Shown here in pieces: positions 11,601 through 21,703 of a stretch of DNA of 64,000 bases. Positions within the stretch are counted from its first letter, which is position 1. Each line of letters opens with the position of its first letter. The DNA is from Ypsolopha sequella (Eukaryota; Arthropoda; Insecta; Lepidoptera; Ypsolophidae). The position numbers were made by a program, and so were the translations under genes. The notes beneath the pieces are model-generated. The model searched no databases. It was not told the origin of the DNA and saw only the letters and a program-made list of their open reading frames with translations. The stretch covers positions 2,383,501-2,447,500 of the forward strand of contig OW203987.1 in NCBI GenBank assembly GCA_934047225.1, given 5' to 3'.

Positions 11601-11737
11601 GTCTGATCAGTGCAAAGAGTAAGTCCGTAATTAACTAGTTCTTTATGCGAGTTATTTCCTAATATTGAAACAACAGCACCAGAATCTAATAATCCATACA
11701 TGTTTAATGACTCGCAGTTATTAATATTTACTTTCAC
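8630..11737 (-). CDS. pol: Pol polyprotein (PR-RT-RNase H-integrase) of the Gypsy element
   Basis: The frame is open upstream to the gag/pol overlap at 11871, so 11737 is only the first Met. Order from the N-terminus: aspartic protease with LLDSGAVVSILG (residue about 16); RT with LDSRKLNS, FKTTPFGLTNAP and the catalytic YLDDIVVI near residue 327; RNase H starting FEVHTDASNYGVGALL (about 475); integrase zinc region with H-x-H and CETCLAYKH (about 685-725); integrase core D-D-E in VDLVGPLP, IMDNGCQF and VNTVERYNKT (about 755-850); and a C-terminal barrel (FQVGDIVWKR). All catalytic residues I looked for are present. This is typical Gypsy order and length. Confidence 0.94.
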   Translation of the reverse strand: MKVNINNCESLNMYGLLDSGAVVSILGNNSHKELVNYGLTLCTDQTIFVTAAGGQRISSIGYILLPVLFECNLRVIKAHVIPEINTSLILGVDFWNEFNICPKYLNCVSYLSSWDSKLSEIADKSSKFIQNYDNLEESQKLIADSVISQFEEISFDQKGLGRTDLITHRIDTGDAHPIRQRYYRMSPEKQRILTEQVDEMLGLDVIEPCESAWSSPVLIVNKSNGQPRFCLDSRKLNSVTKKDAYNLPYMSEILDNLRDAKYLSSVDLSKAFWQIPIAEEDRDKTAFYIPGRGSLRFKTTPFGLTNAPATQQRLVDQLFGNFDLKAFAYLDDIVVISSSFEEHVSLLLRVLDKLRQANLTIGLDKCQFFRSELHYLGYVVDGRGLRTDPKKVEAILNYPTPTSKKELKRFLGTASWYRRFIPNFSTLAGPLNILTSTKKNAPPFAWTVEADKAFLELKSLLVQSPVLACPNYDHPFEVHTDASNYGVGALLSQTIDGVEHPVAFMSKSLTGAERNNSVTEREALAVLTALEHWRCYLDNGKTFSVYTDHSALKWFLSLTNPTGRLARWGVRLSSFNFNIMHRRGKDNIVPDALSRAVPVAVVSSSSPTSVSSHAPTSSPASSPKTSDTWYLNIYNGCVNSPASFPDYQVEGNVLYKYVENKNALTTEFNWKEVIPKESRHNIISKNHSEIISAHFGVFKTHKRLALKFFWPGMYADVVKYVTSCETCLAYKHATHSTLGKMGRPKDCSRPFQTISVDLVGPLPNSRKQHCYILVVVCCFYKYCLLFPLRRATAETVSKILEDNVFMVHGIPQTVIMDNGCQFVSRELNNVLSKYKIPNVHLTPKYTPQVNTVERYNKTVITAIATFVQDDHRSWDINLPKIQFAMNNSVNEVTGYTPSFLVHGRELVTCGSHYLENDVPNELTFLPRDAYAENLGHLANVFNKVQTTLWDSHQKTAQRYNLRRKHVEFQVGDIVWKRCFFQSDKEAFFTKKLAPKFEKCRVKRKLSPLVYVLETMTGRDLGAWHIKDIKFQNYKE

Positions 11738-11868
11738 AAAGGGACGCGGATCATCAATAGGCTTAGAGTGTAAGATTGTAGCAACAGAGTAGGTTTTAAA
11801 AAAATTGGTTATAAAATTAAGCCATTGTTGCCATTCCGATTGGTCAAAATGTTTGCTACAATCACCTA

Positions 11869-13275
11869 CTAGTTTTTTGAGTCCCTATGATTTGGGTAAT
11901 TAGGAGGTTTCTGACAATCAGGACAATTTGGGTAAGTGACGTCCTTTTTACCACACTTGAAGCAGAGAGGAAAACGTGGCTCTTTGCACTCTTTCAGTTT
12001 GTGTCCATCGGAACGACACCTGGGACAATATTTCGGTCTGATCGGTATTGAGTTGTGATCATTCTCAATAGCGTTTACTGCAGGTATGGGTTTTTTAAAG
12101 GCATAGCTCTCACTATTTTTATTAGGATAGTTGTATTTATAGCCGAAGTTTTGTTTACTATTTTGACTGTTCTGTGGTGTGTAATTATTATATTTATTAG
12201 AATAGTTACTCGTGGAAGGCCTGTTGTACGCGAACTCAGGAGCAAGGGTGTCCGAATGAACTTTGGGAGGTTCTCGAAATTGAGAAAATCGGGATTGGTA
12301 GTTTTCGTAATTCCGGCACAGGGAACGTAGTCCATCAATGGATTTAATCTCACCACAGCAAGCTAATGTATTAGCGTAACACGGTCTTATATTGTGTAGC
12401 AATATTTCAAATTTATCCTGCTCTGAAATAGGTTTCGAAAGGCGGGAGAACATACCATGCATTATTGAAAGGTAGATATTAATGTTTTCAGATTCACCCT
12501 GAGTACGATTGCGTATTTCAAGGGACATACGGTAATCATAATCGACCACGTCGAAATCTTGTTCAAGACGAATTAGCAAATCATCCCAATTGTCGACTTC
12601 GTCCTTAATACCTCTGAACCAATGGAGTGCGTCTTCAGTAAAAATGTCATAGGCCGTAGAAAACATTTTAGCTTCAGACACATTTTTAGCCTCCTGAAAC
12701 TCCTTGATGCGTTGAATGAACGAGCGAACGCAAGTTTTACCATCATATTTTAGTTTTTGGATGTCAGAGTTAATGCTCCTGTCACAATTGACTGAAATTG
12801 TAATATTATCGGGGGTGAAGCCAGGTTTGACGCTAGTATGCGAAGAGGACTCGCTTGTCTCCTGAGATTGAGAAGAAGTTAATTCCAAGAAAACGCTATA
12901 GGAATCGTTAAATGACTTTGTTGCTTTTTCTAGTGATGAACTATGTTCAGTAGTTAATGGCTTAACCACTCTAGGTATCCGATGATAAAGGTGATTCAAA
13001 ATTGCCCGAGTTCTGTTGATAAGACTATCAGATAAACCTGATTTTAACAATTCTAAATTCAACGCAACTTTTGTTAGACATTCCTTTATTCCTGCCAGAT
13101 CTTCCGTAAACTCGTAACATGAGTCAAGAATTTCCTCTGCAGGAAATTTTTGAGTCGTTTTATTAACCTGACGTCGCAACTCCATGACTGTCTCAGATGG
13201 AACCTCTCCTCTTATAGCCACTTCATACAAAAGCTCAGATTTTTGTAGGAGAAAATATTTAATAGGGTACGCCAT
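11869..13275 (-). CDS. gag: Gag polyprotein of the Gypsy element
   Basis: 468 residues forming the nucleocapsid/capsid precursor. Residues 1-40 carry a conserved leader (LLQKSELLYEVAIRGEVPSETV) also present in the two gag relics of this window. Residues about 170-320 are the retrotransposon gag core (FIQRIKEFQEAKNVSEAKMF, ALHWFRGI, LEQDFDVVDYDYRM). The tail has a CCHC knuckle CPRCRSDGHKLKEC and a second, degenerate one, CFKCGKKDVTYPNC, in which the His is replaced. The ATG at 13275 is the first in frame after a 490-base leader. The stop TAG at 11869-11871 directly follows a slippery heptamer, so pol is expected by -1 frameshifting. Confidence 0.92.
   Translation of the reverse strand: MAYPIKYFLLQKSELLYEVAIRGEVPSETVMELRRQVNKTTQKFPAEEILDSCYEFTEDLAGIKECLTKVALNLELLKSGLSDSLINRTRAILNHLYHRIPRVVKPLTTEHSSSLEKATKSFNDSYSVFLELTSSQSQETSESSSHTSVKPGFTPDNITISVNCDRSINSDIQKLKYDGKTCVRSFIQRIKEFQEAKNVSEAKMFSTAYDIFTEDALHWFRGIKDEVDNWDDLLIRLEQDFDVVDYDYRMSLEIRNRTQGESENINIYLSIMHGMFSRLSKPISEQDKFEILLHNIRPCYANTLACCGEIKSIDGLRSLCRNYENYQSRFSQFREPPKVHSDTLAPEFAYNRPSTSNYSNKYNNYTPQNSQNSKQNFGYKYNYPNKNSESYAFKKPIPAVNAIENDHNSIPIRPKYCPRCRSDGHKLKECKEPRFPLCFKCGKKDVTYPNCPDCQKPPNYPNHRDSKN
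11872..11878 (-). promoter_or_regulatory. -1 ribosomal frameshift heptamer A AAA AAC
   Basis: In gag phase the codons are TCA AAA AAC TAG. The heptamer A AAA AAC fits the X XXY YYZ rule for -1 slippage, and the zero-frame stop follows at once. After slipping one base back the frame continues CTA GTA GGT and stays open into pol. A stimulatory downstream structure was not worked out. Confidence 0.8.
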
Positions 13276-13750
13276 ATTGAAAAATTAAGGTTATTTTATA
13301 TCCAATTATAAAATCGTCACCAAATTTAGGTAAGTTGTGTAGATATTAGAATACAATAAATAATTGTTTTTGATATTAATAAAATTTTGGTATAAACCTA
13401 GTAGCAAGCGGTCCAGTTCTGTTACAAATATCAGATTTAACAGAACGAAAGTGTTTTTCTTTTCATGAAAGTTGATGAAAACCAAATAAAAATATGAAAA
13501 TGAATCAGCTTTCAACTGATGCGTAGTATACAGAAAAATTTGTATAATGTAGGTAGGTACGCAATATAAAATTAAATACAGTAGGTAGGTAGGTACACAA
13601 TATAAAATTAGAGAAGTTAGAACAAAATTACTACGCTTCAGTTGAGGAAAACACGTGATCGTTTACAAAAAATAAACCATGCAGACCATCACCAAAGAAA
13701 ACAAATCAAAAAAAAAAGTTAAGCTAAAACCAGAAAGACCAAGAACCATC
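13276..13750 (-). other. 5' leader of the Gypsy element
   Basis: AT-rich untranslated leader between the primer-binding site and gag, with several gtaggtaggta runs near 13,550-13,595. No supported ORF. Confidence 0.6.
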
Positions 13751-13765
13751 TAAGTTTGGGCGCCA
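13751..13765 (-). promoter_or_regulatory. tRNA primer-binding site of the Gypsy element
   Basis: The minus strand reads TGGCGCCCAAACTTA two bases inside the 5' LTR. TGGCGCCC is the usual start of a site pairing with the CCA-ended 3' terminus of a Lys-type tRNA. The exact tRNA was not determined. Confidence 0.75.
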
Positions 13766-13767
13766 TT

Positions 13768-15073
13768 TGTCACGTGTGTAGGTGAGAAAGTATTAATACA
13801 CACGCAAACAATTAAATATGAATTTATTAAAAAAAAGAATATGTAAATTAGAATAAGTTAATATGTAATTTAAAAAAAAACAAGATGTGAGACGGTAAAA
13901 AAATAGTATCTCAGGGTGAGGGTGGTTTCAGTCTTAAGTCTTTCTGGTTTTACCCGCACTGGCACTATACCGCACTTCCCTCGTAGATGTTGTTGACCAA
14001 GTCGTGCAGTAGGGTTGGCACGACTGTTCCGGTTCGTGAAATCAAGTTGCTCAGTAGGTCTCCAGGCAGGCACTAGTTGCAGTAGTCACTGGATGAACTC
14101 AGCCGTAGAATTCGTAGATTCCGGTCAGTAGGTTTTTGTTCCGGTTCGTGAAACCTGGAATCCAGTTGAAGATTGGACCGTTACTAAAGTATCCAGTTGT
14201 TTCCCTTGACTGCAACATCTTTTGCTAGCAAGAATAGCAATTCGTAGAGGTAATGCGGCAAAGTGCTAATTACAATAAAATGCATCAATGATGTGGCAGT
14301 CAAGGTTTGAGCAGAAGGACATTGCTAGTGATAAAAAAATGAGACAGTGAATTAATGCTGTATAGATGCATATGAAATATTATAATGAAATGAAATTCTA
14401 CTCGACTAATGAAATAATAATGTGTAAGCTAGCCCATAGATTTATTTAATGATTTACATTTTACATGAATGTTATTATGATCATAGATTAAGAAAACAAT
14501 AGTACTAATGGACGAGCTAGATAATAGATTTAAATTTAGGCACAGACTATAAACATGATATGAACTAATAACGATAACGTCACCATTTCTACATGAAATT
14601 TAGCTACAATGACAGTAAACAATTGTGAGCAATGAAATAACATTCAATATGTAATACATACCAACGATAAAACACTTTTAGGCAAAAACATAGTTGGATG
14701 ACATGACAAGGTCATGGCAGTAATCACGACGAGAAATTTGTACTTAGCAATTAAAGCAATAAACACACAACTTACCCAAAGTTGGGATAATACACTATAA
14801 TAGTATTCACAAATATACGTAGCAAAAGACAAATAAAAAATAATTTGATAAATCAGCCACAAAGTATTAGACCGTTCCGTAAAGGTCAATGGACGAATGC
14901 GTTCTCCTCTCGCGGCTCCGAAACGTTCTCGAGATTTGAATTTGAAATACGAGTTTGCACGAGTTTGTCCGATCATTTACGAAGCAGCGTTTAGTATTTG
15001 CTTTAGTTAATTTTGTTTTTATTTTAATGTATATTTTTTTTACAATAATGTTTATTATGTAGACAACGTCACA
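13768..15073 (-). repeat. 5' LTR of the Gypsy element (promoter end)
   Basis: 1306 bp, the partner of 6997-8303. In this orientation transcription should start within it and run leftward. The conserved inverted pair lies at 14204-14213 / 14296-14305. Confidence 0.95.
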
Positions 15074-15199
15074 GTGATCGTCTTCATCGGAGTCCTCTTC
15101 ATTTTCAGAATCATCATCGTCTGTAACAAAAGTGTGAAATATTAATTCAGGGGAATTACGCTGAGTTGACGAAGTGTCATTATACACTTCTGGACACAT
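15074..15199 (-). pseudogene. 5' half of a small acidic ORF split by the Gypsy insertion
   Basis: The frame starts MCPEVYNDTSSTQRNS and runs into an Asp/Glu/Ser cluster (DDDDSENEEDSDEDDH). It ends exactly at the GTGA target-site copy at 15074-15077. The second half lies at 6992-6885. An AG (caatag) just before the ATG could be a 3' splice site, so this may be the last exon of a longer gene. Function unknown. Acidic tails of this type are often involved in nuclear protein interactions, which is only a general inference. Confidence 0.55.
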
Positions 15200-16179
15200 C
15201 TATTGGCCCACCTTAGAGTTTAGGTTTCGATGGCCCCTACCTAAATATGATTGCTAGATTGAACAAAAACTATTGATCCAGTTTTAAACCTGATACATTT
15301 GACCATCTTTTTCGATCGTATTGTTTTAAATTTGAATTCAGAATACCACACGACATGGAGCTTTCCTGCGGGATTGTGTAGAGATCACACTGGGCCACAG
15401 ACGTCCTCCAAATCTCTCACCAGTGGCTCCAAGTAGTTGTTGTGCACGCAGCGGCCACACCCCGGTAAACCACGTCGGCTCGTGGGCTAAACCTGGTCGA
15501 GGGGGGCCTGCACGCTTCGGCGGACAGGTCTTAACGCGGTTACCTCCCGCGCTGTGCATGAAGACTAGTTCGGCGTAGAAGGCAACTCAACAGCTGATAA
15601 GCGACAGATGTTGGCGGATGCGGTGAGGTAGCAAGGCATCGTGAAAGGCCAAGGGCGTCAGTAGAGGGCAGAGCTGCTGGCGGCCAGACACTGCGGCCAA
15701 GCTCTTCTCTAATCGTAACGGTCCCCGTTCCATTAGATAAAGGAGGGCGAGGAGGAGAGGGTGCATCTGCGTAAGCGCGCACGTTTATGCACTTAAATAT
15801 TTCCTGCGCACTTGACTGTTTTGGCGAATACAATGGACTCCGATCACCATCAAAGCCCTGTGGCGACAATTTGAAGCAGAGAGGTTCGGTAGCGATGCAA
15901 GCTGGGCTTTGGCTGATATTGCACACAGGCGGCTCAGAGAGAGTGGTCGCTTCTGCGTAGAACAGGGATAACTGCGTGGATTCGGCAGCACTCTGAGCGA
16001 CGAAGCAGCCCTATTTAGGGAAACACTGCTTCCCACGCTCAGCCGTGGAGGGGGCTAGAAAAGGTGTCCCAAACAAATGTTTATCCCAATCTAAAGGGGA
16101 GGTAGCAACCGCGGCTGCCTGAGCATCCCAAACTCGCGGTCGAAGAAGCAAAAAACACAAAACTACTATAAGACCATCC
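15200..16179 (+). other. GC-rich upstream region, probably the 5' part of the following LINE
   Basis: From about 15,340 the base composition becomes distinctly GC-rich and matches the LINE ORF that starts at 16180, so I read it as the element's 5' UTR or internal promoter region. The minus-strand frames here (for example 15926-15540) carry no motif and look like by-products of high GC. 15200-15337 is unclassified. Confidence 0.45.
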
Positions 16180-19100
16180 ATGAACTTTGCTGCATGGAAT
16201 GTTCGCACTCTGTTAGACCGTGACACCAACATATGCCCGGAGAGGAAGACTGCTATCGTTGCCCATGAACTTCGGCGATACAACGTGGACGTGGCCGCAC
16301 TAAGCGAGACCCATCTTGCAGAAGAGGGACAGATAGTAGAGCACGGCAGTGGCTATACCTTTTTCTGGAAGGGAACTGCTGCATCTGAGCCCCGACGATC
16401 TGGCGTTGGTTTTGCTATAAAAAACGAGATAGCAAGAAGACTGGAAAAATTCCCTGTCTACACCTCTGACCGCGTCATTTCACTGCGTCTACACTTGAAT
16501 AATAACAACTACCTGAACATCCTTAGCGTTTACGCTCCAACATTGGATAAAGACGACGAAGTTAAGGAGAAATTTTACGAAGAGCTATCCAATGCGATTG
16601 CAAAAATTGGTCCTAGAGAGCAATTGCTCATATTGGGCGATTTTAATGCGCGCGTTGGCCGAGACCACGAAGCATGGCCAAAGGTGCTCGGGAGACATGG
16701 CATTGGCACGATGAACAGCAATGGCCAACTTTTGCTGAGTTTATGTGCCCAATTCGAGCTGGCCATTACCAACACCTGTTTCAGACTCCCAGCCAAATAC
16801 AAAACTACATGGATGCACCCGAGGTCAAAGCACTGGCATTTGATTGATTATGCCATTGTATGTCAAAGAGATCTACCTCAAGTGCAAATCACTCGAGTTA
16901 TGAGAGGAGCAGAATGCTGGACAGACCACCGACTAGTCATTATCAAGGCGAAATTGCGGCTTCAGTCACCAAGTCGCCGTGGTAAAGCAGCTTGCTTACA
17001 CCTTAATTTGGAGAAGCTCCAGTGCCGTCAGACTCAAATCGCCTTTGGGCAAGCTCTGAACAGCAAAATGACATCACATGGTTCTGCTGAAGATCTTGAG
17101 GAAGAATGGAAATCTCTACGCTCCATTCTTGTTGAGACCGCTACTGAAACTTTAGGACTCAGAAAACGTGTTCACGAAGACTGGTTCGACGACAACAACA
17201 AGATTCTGGTAGAAGCTATCGAGAAGCACCAAAAACTCTTGCGAAATCAAGAACGTAGAGATAATCCCACAAACTTACAAGAGGAGATCAAGACCAGCAC
17301 TCGAGAATTAAGAAAGCTCACTAGAGATACCAAGGATAGATGGTGGCAAGAAAAAGCACGTTATATGCAAATTCTCGCTGACACAAAACAGTTAGGTGCC
17401 TTCTATGCCGAGGTACGGAAATTGACTGGCACCAGATACCACGGAAACGTGCCCCTTAAGTCTCTTGATGGCACGGAGAGATTTACGTCCAAAAAAGACG
17501 TTCTCAAGCGATGGGCTGAACATTTTAACCACCTGCTCAATGTGGACCGTTCTGCTGATTTGGCACACATCCGATCCATTCCGGAGTGCGTGAAGGTAGC
17601 TGAGCTTGATAAACCACCAACACTCAGTGAAGTAATCTATGCTATCAATCAGCAGAAGAATAACAAAGCCGTTGGTATCGACAACATCCCAGGTGAGTTG
17701 CTTAAATATGGCACCGCAGAACTCCACAGCAATCTCTGGAAGCTTTTTGTGCGAGTGTGGAGCGAGGAACAAGTCCCAAATGACTTCACTGTGTCGCTTA
17801 TCTGTGCACTATACAAGAACAAAGGTGATCGTTCTGACTGCAATGCTTACCGAGGAATTTCTCTGCTGTCGACTCCTGGGAAAATATTTGCCCGCATATC
17901 GCCTACTCAATCGCCTCATACCTGTCTCTGAAACAATTCTACCGGAGTCACAGTTTGGTTTTCGCCCAGAAAGAGGTACATGCGAAGCCATCTTTTGCCT
18001 GCGTCAACTCCAGGAAAAGAGCAGAGAACAAGGTCAACCTTTGTTCCTCTGTTTCGTTGACCTTGAAAAGGCCTTCGACTGTGTGCCACGCGAAGCTCTC
18101 TGGCTGCTACTGGGTAAATTAGGATGCCCCAACAAATTCGTCCGGATTCTTCGACTGCTGCACGATGACATGAGGTGCTGTGTCAGTACAAACGGCGAGC
18201 AATCTGACTTCTTCTCCGTCACCTGTGGTGTGAAGCAAGGCTGTGTACTTGCACCTACCTTGTTTGCTCTATACTTTGCAGCAGTAATTAAGGAATCGAT
18301 ATCCGAATCAACAGCTGGTGTCCACATTCGCTTCAGAACAGACGGGAAACTCTACAACCTCGCCCGATTAAAAGCGCGTAGCAAAGTATCCTGTGACACC
18401 ATCAGAGAAATAATGTACGCCGACGATCTGTGCTTTGTATCGGATTCAGTGGAGGGGCTGCAACAGTGGATAGTCGTATTCGACCAGGCATGTCGTAGGT
18501 TTGGCCTGAAAATCAGTGTCGGCAAGACGGAAGTTATGGCCATGGACAGTCAAGCAGGCACCGACTTAACACTCAGCGTTAAGCTTGGCAGGGATCAACT
18601 TAAACAAGTCAAGAAATTCAAGTACTTTGGTAGTACTGTATCAGCAAAGTACGATCTTGATCCTGAAATCGACAGCAGAATTGGAGCTGCTGCTGCAGCT
18701 TTCGGCAAGCTGCAGTCTAAAGTGTTTCGCTCGCATGACATCAGGCTATCAACCAAAATTACTGTATACATGGCGATTGTTCTCCCAAATCTCCTCTACT
18801 CTGCTGAAACTTGGTGCCCATATCGTAAGCACATTCACGCGCTAGACAGATTCCATCTAAGATGTCTCCGCAACATTCTGAAAGTCAAATGGTCGGACCG
18901 TGTCAGAAATACGGAAATACTGCGACGCTGCAATGTAGGTGGTATCGAGGTTTACCTGATGAGGCGCCAGCTGCGCTGGTGTGGCCACATGCGACGTATG
19001 CCAGAAGATAGAATGGCGAAACGCATTTTATATTGCGAGCTTTGCAGTGGAAAACGCAAACAAGGCGGGCAGTTCCTTAGGTTTAAGGACGTGCAGAAAC

Positions 19101-19399
19101 GCCACATGAAAAGTTGCAATATAGAACATTTGACATGGGAGGACCAGGCTGAAGACCGAACTGTGTGGCGGCATACAGTCAACACTAACATCTTCGAGTT
19201 CGAGGCTAAACGAAGAGCTGCTCTTGACGCCAGACGTGATGAACTCCGATGTAGACCACCAGCTGCTATACATTACAACTACTGCAATGGAAAACTTACA
19301 TGTAGCCTGTGCAACCGCACTTTCACGAACAAGATAGGCTACATAAGTCACATGAGGGCACATGACCGACGCTCTCCACAGCCACAACAGTCGCCGTGA
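16180..19399 (+). pseudogene. LINE ORF: EEP endonuclease, reverse transcriptase and C2H2 finger
   Basis: The first frame (16180-17931) starts MNFAAWNVRTLLDRD and shows EEP motifs AALSETHLAE, LILGDFNARVG and WTDHRLVI, then the RT start [15 protein letters not shown] and [10 protein letters not shown]. Near 17,897-17,900 an indel shifts the frame. The second frame continues [49 protein letters not shown] and the catalytic MYADDLCF. It ends with a single C2H2 finger, [21 protein letters not shown]. These proteins nick DNA and copy the element RNA at the target. The clade is probably RTE-like, not certain. A short ATCATCATCA follows the stop. One frameshift in 3.2 kb implies a fairly recent death. 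Confidence 0.88.
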
Positions 19400-19617
19400 C
19401 CGAACTCGGTCGGATGAATCATCATCACAGAAAGAAAAAGACAGAATGCTTAAATTAAGTTTAGTCCTGTCAAATAAGTTTATCAATTAACACAGTTAAC
19501 TTCTGGCATTCTACTCTTCGTCACACTGATTTGGCTGGCCAGGAAAATGTACGTACTTACCATGTATCGTATGTACGTACGTATCATGTTTAATAATGTA
19601 AGAGATTTTTAAAGAAA

Positions 19618-20115
19618 CTATTTGGGGCAAAACACACAAAGCACCTTCTCCTTGACCGCCATAGTTTGGTAAGTGTACAGATCCAGGCCGTCACAAAGAA
19701 TATAGTAAGACTGTCCCTTAGGAACTAAATGTGATTTCATATTAGTCAGGGATGTAAGCAAATACAGGCTAAGATGGTAATTGCTCAGCTCACAGCCTTG
19801 AGCTTACTTCTGCAAGGAATCTCCTCAGTAAGCTGAAGGGGAAATTGCATCAAAAGCATTTGTTCCGAGTAATCATATGTAATTGAGTTATAGGAGATAA
19901 ATCTTGCCACGGCTTAGGCATGCTGGTGGTATCTAAAATGTTAAGTGATGTCAGTTGATTTCTGGCCTCAAAGTATCTCTGTTTTAGGCTTTGAAAGAAA
20001 AAAAAACAAAGATACATACTTGCTTGCTCCGTTAAGTATATCTCTGGCACGTCCCAACTATTTTGAAGGGCGAGGTCTCTCCATATCTGCGCCACTTGAG
20101 GATAATCCCCGTTTC
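19618..20115 (-). pseudogene. Degraded or spliced coding segment of unknown identity
   Basis: A convincing exon runs 20115-20020: acceptor tttctag, frame GNGDYPQVAQIWRDLALQ then WDVPEIYLTEQA, donor GTATGT. Further left a frame reads RYFEARNQLTSLNILD, followed by another frame LLMQFPLQLTEEIPCRSKLKA, and a last one ending GQSYYILCDGLDLYTYQTM and VLCVFCPK with a TAG at 19618-19620. Frame jumps between these pieces mean either more introns than I can place or indel decay. I do not recognise the protein. The even composition and sensible splice sites argue that it was once coding. Confidence 0.4.
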
Positions 20116-20891
20116 CTAGAAAATTAGATAGACTATTAGCACCAAGGCCATTGGAAGTTTTTTAAAAGGTATTTTTGATTTTATCTAGATCAAAACTTAC
20201 CACGCACTTAAATCATATGAGCATGTATGTAGAATCCAACATGAGCTTTGTCTGTCTCTTGTTCGACCTTCTCCTGCTGTTACTCATGGTCATTTCGTAA
20301 AGTTTTACGACGTAAACAAGAAATAAAATAAATTCCAAAGAAAATCTATCGTCTGTCAAAGTTGTTAAGTATTGCCAGCATAATAATCTTAAAAATAACT
20401 TACATAACTAAAATAACTATGAATGTGACAGATAAAATTATTTAATTTTGATAATGATCAATTCTGGTAATCCTTCTTTAATAATTTTATCTGTAGGTTT
20501 TCCAAAAACAATGTTCCAGTTAGTGAAACCCCGGGAAAATACTAAAATATTAAAATGAAATCATTTACAACATGGTCGTAATTCTACCAAGAAGTAGAAA
20601 TACTGATTGCTTGCCATACTGACCGAATGGAATCACCCGTAATGTTGATTATTGTCAATATTATTGTTGATTAATGGTCCATTCTCATCTGTGGTCCGTT
20701 ATCTGTGAATTAAACTTAGGAGCGTCCTAAAAGCTTGTTAATTTTAGTTAGTGTGCCCTTCAAAATAGCAAAAAATAGTGCTGTCATTTAAAATTAAGTT
20801 TTTTAGTAGGTTTCTTATCTTAAAACTAAAACCTTCAAAATCGGCATTATTAGCTGCTAATTTAACTATTTTGGTTTAAAAACGCCCACTA
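20116..20891. other. AT-rich gap
   Basis: No ORF, tRNA or terminal repeat could be supported. The segment lies between the unknown coding stretch and the pogo-like transposase tail and may contain the latter's 3' UTR. Confidence 0.3.
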
Positions 20892-21117
20892 CTACTCAGA
20901 GCTAATAGAGTCTTGCGTGCCAGATGAGGATGGCTCATCTTGTTTATTTCCGAGACATTTTTCGTAGTCTATTGCATCAGGGTTTAATGGCAAAAGGCCT
21001 GTAGTCCGGAAGCCGTTAACAGCAACAGTAGGGTTGGTAGCAGAATCAACTACTTTTTCTTGAGGAAGAATACTTGTGATATATTCAAGGAAACGGCTGG
21101 ATTCACTTGGATTGAAT
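20892..21117 (-). pseudogene. C-terminal tail of a pogo/Tigger-like DDE transposase
   Basis: About 74 codons read FNPSESSRFLEYITSILPQE, then NGFRTTGLLPLNPDAIDY and EKC, ending SGTQDSISSE and TAG at 20894-20892. The phrase GFRxxGxxPxNPDAxDYxKC is characteristic of the region after the DDE domain in pogo/jerky-type (CENP-B-related) transposases. The catalytic part is missing: a Copia LTR begins exactly where this frame stops at about 21118, so a Copia insertion or a rearrangement truncated it. Confidence 0.7.
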
Positions 21118-21248
21118 TTAATTATCCTTTACACTTTATTATGACATGGCAAATATAGAGCAGAGTGATAGGCAAGACGGAAGTGACTATAAACAATAAT
21201 TTCTTCTAATTGTAAAGCAATCATACATAAAGCAATAGTACACTAACA
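21118..21248 (-). repeat. 3' LTR of the Copia fragment
   Basis: It starts TGTTAGTG directly after the purine tract and carries AATAAA near its end. The length, about 130 bp, is short even for Copia. The left edge was placed where transposase coding sequence begins, so it may be truncated. Confidence 0.6.
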
Positions 21249-21403
21249 CCCCCCTTCAATGTTAAATTACATTATGATAATAATTTAATATTACTTCATA
21301 ATATTTTTAAATTTAAAAAATATTATCTTCGTTACTTTAGACATTTATATTTTTGCACATCTTTTTAGATACTTAGCTTTTCATACATTACATACATAGT
21401 TTT

Positions 21404-21703
21404 TCATACAATTTTCAATTTGTTTGCAAAGTAGTTATGTTTCACAGCGTTTAACGGCTTTGTAAAAATATCGGCAATATTTTCATTGGTTGATATATAG
21501 GATACTGAAAACTTCTGTTTGTTTACACAATCTTTAATAAAATTAAATTTTATATCGATATGTTTTGTACGTCTACTATTTTCATTGCACTCTATCATTT
21601 TAATTGCGCTTTGTTTATCAATTAACATATATGATTTAGTGTTATTGTTGCAGTTAAAATTGGTAAGTATACCTTTTAGATATATAAGTTCCGATGTAAC
21701 TGC
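21404..21703 (-). pseudogene. Copia RNase H, C-terminal part
   Basis: The frame reads AVTSELIYLKGIL, then MLIDKQSAIKMIECN, RRTKHIDIKFNFI and STNENIADIFTKPL, the standard end of Copia pol. The first half is at 22770-22426 on the far side of the solo LTR. Together they restore the usual order, but the other half has a frameshift and a stop. Confidence 0.85.

Larger units (their letters stand above)
6997..15073 (-). mobile_element. Full-length Ty3/Gypsy LTR retrotransposon
   Basis: The ends are TGTCAC...GTCACA on both LTRs. A 4-bp target duplication GTGA flanks the element (6993-6996 and 15074-15077). It is about 8.1 kb long, with gag and pol both open on the minus strand, a primer-binding site next to the 5' LTR and a purine tract AGAGGGGGTAC next to the 3' LTR. 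The LTRs differ at only a handful of positions near 7077-7100 / 13848-13870, so the insertion is young and may still be competent. No env-like ORF is visible. It inserted into an acidic ORF of unknown function. Confidence 0.93.

Noticed and set aside
13530..13600. gtaggtaggta runs as a telomeric repeat
   Set aside because: The insect telomere repeat is TTAGG. The runs are short and inside the Gypsy leader.
15338..16036. Long minus-strand frames in the GC-rich region before the LINE
   Set aside because: They overlap each other, carry no motif and are explained by GC-rich composition.
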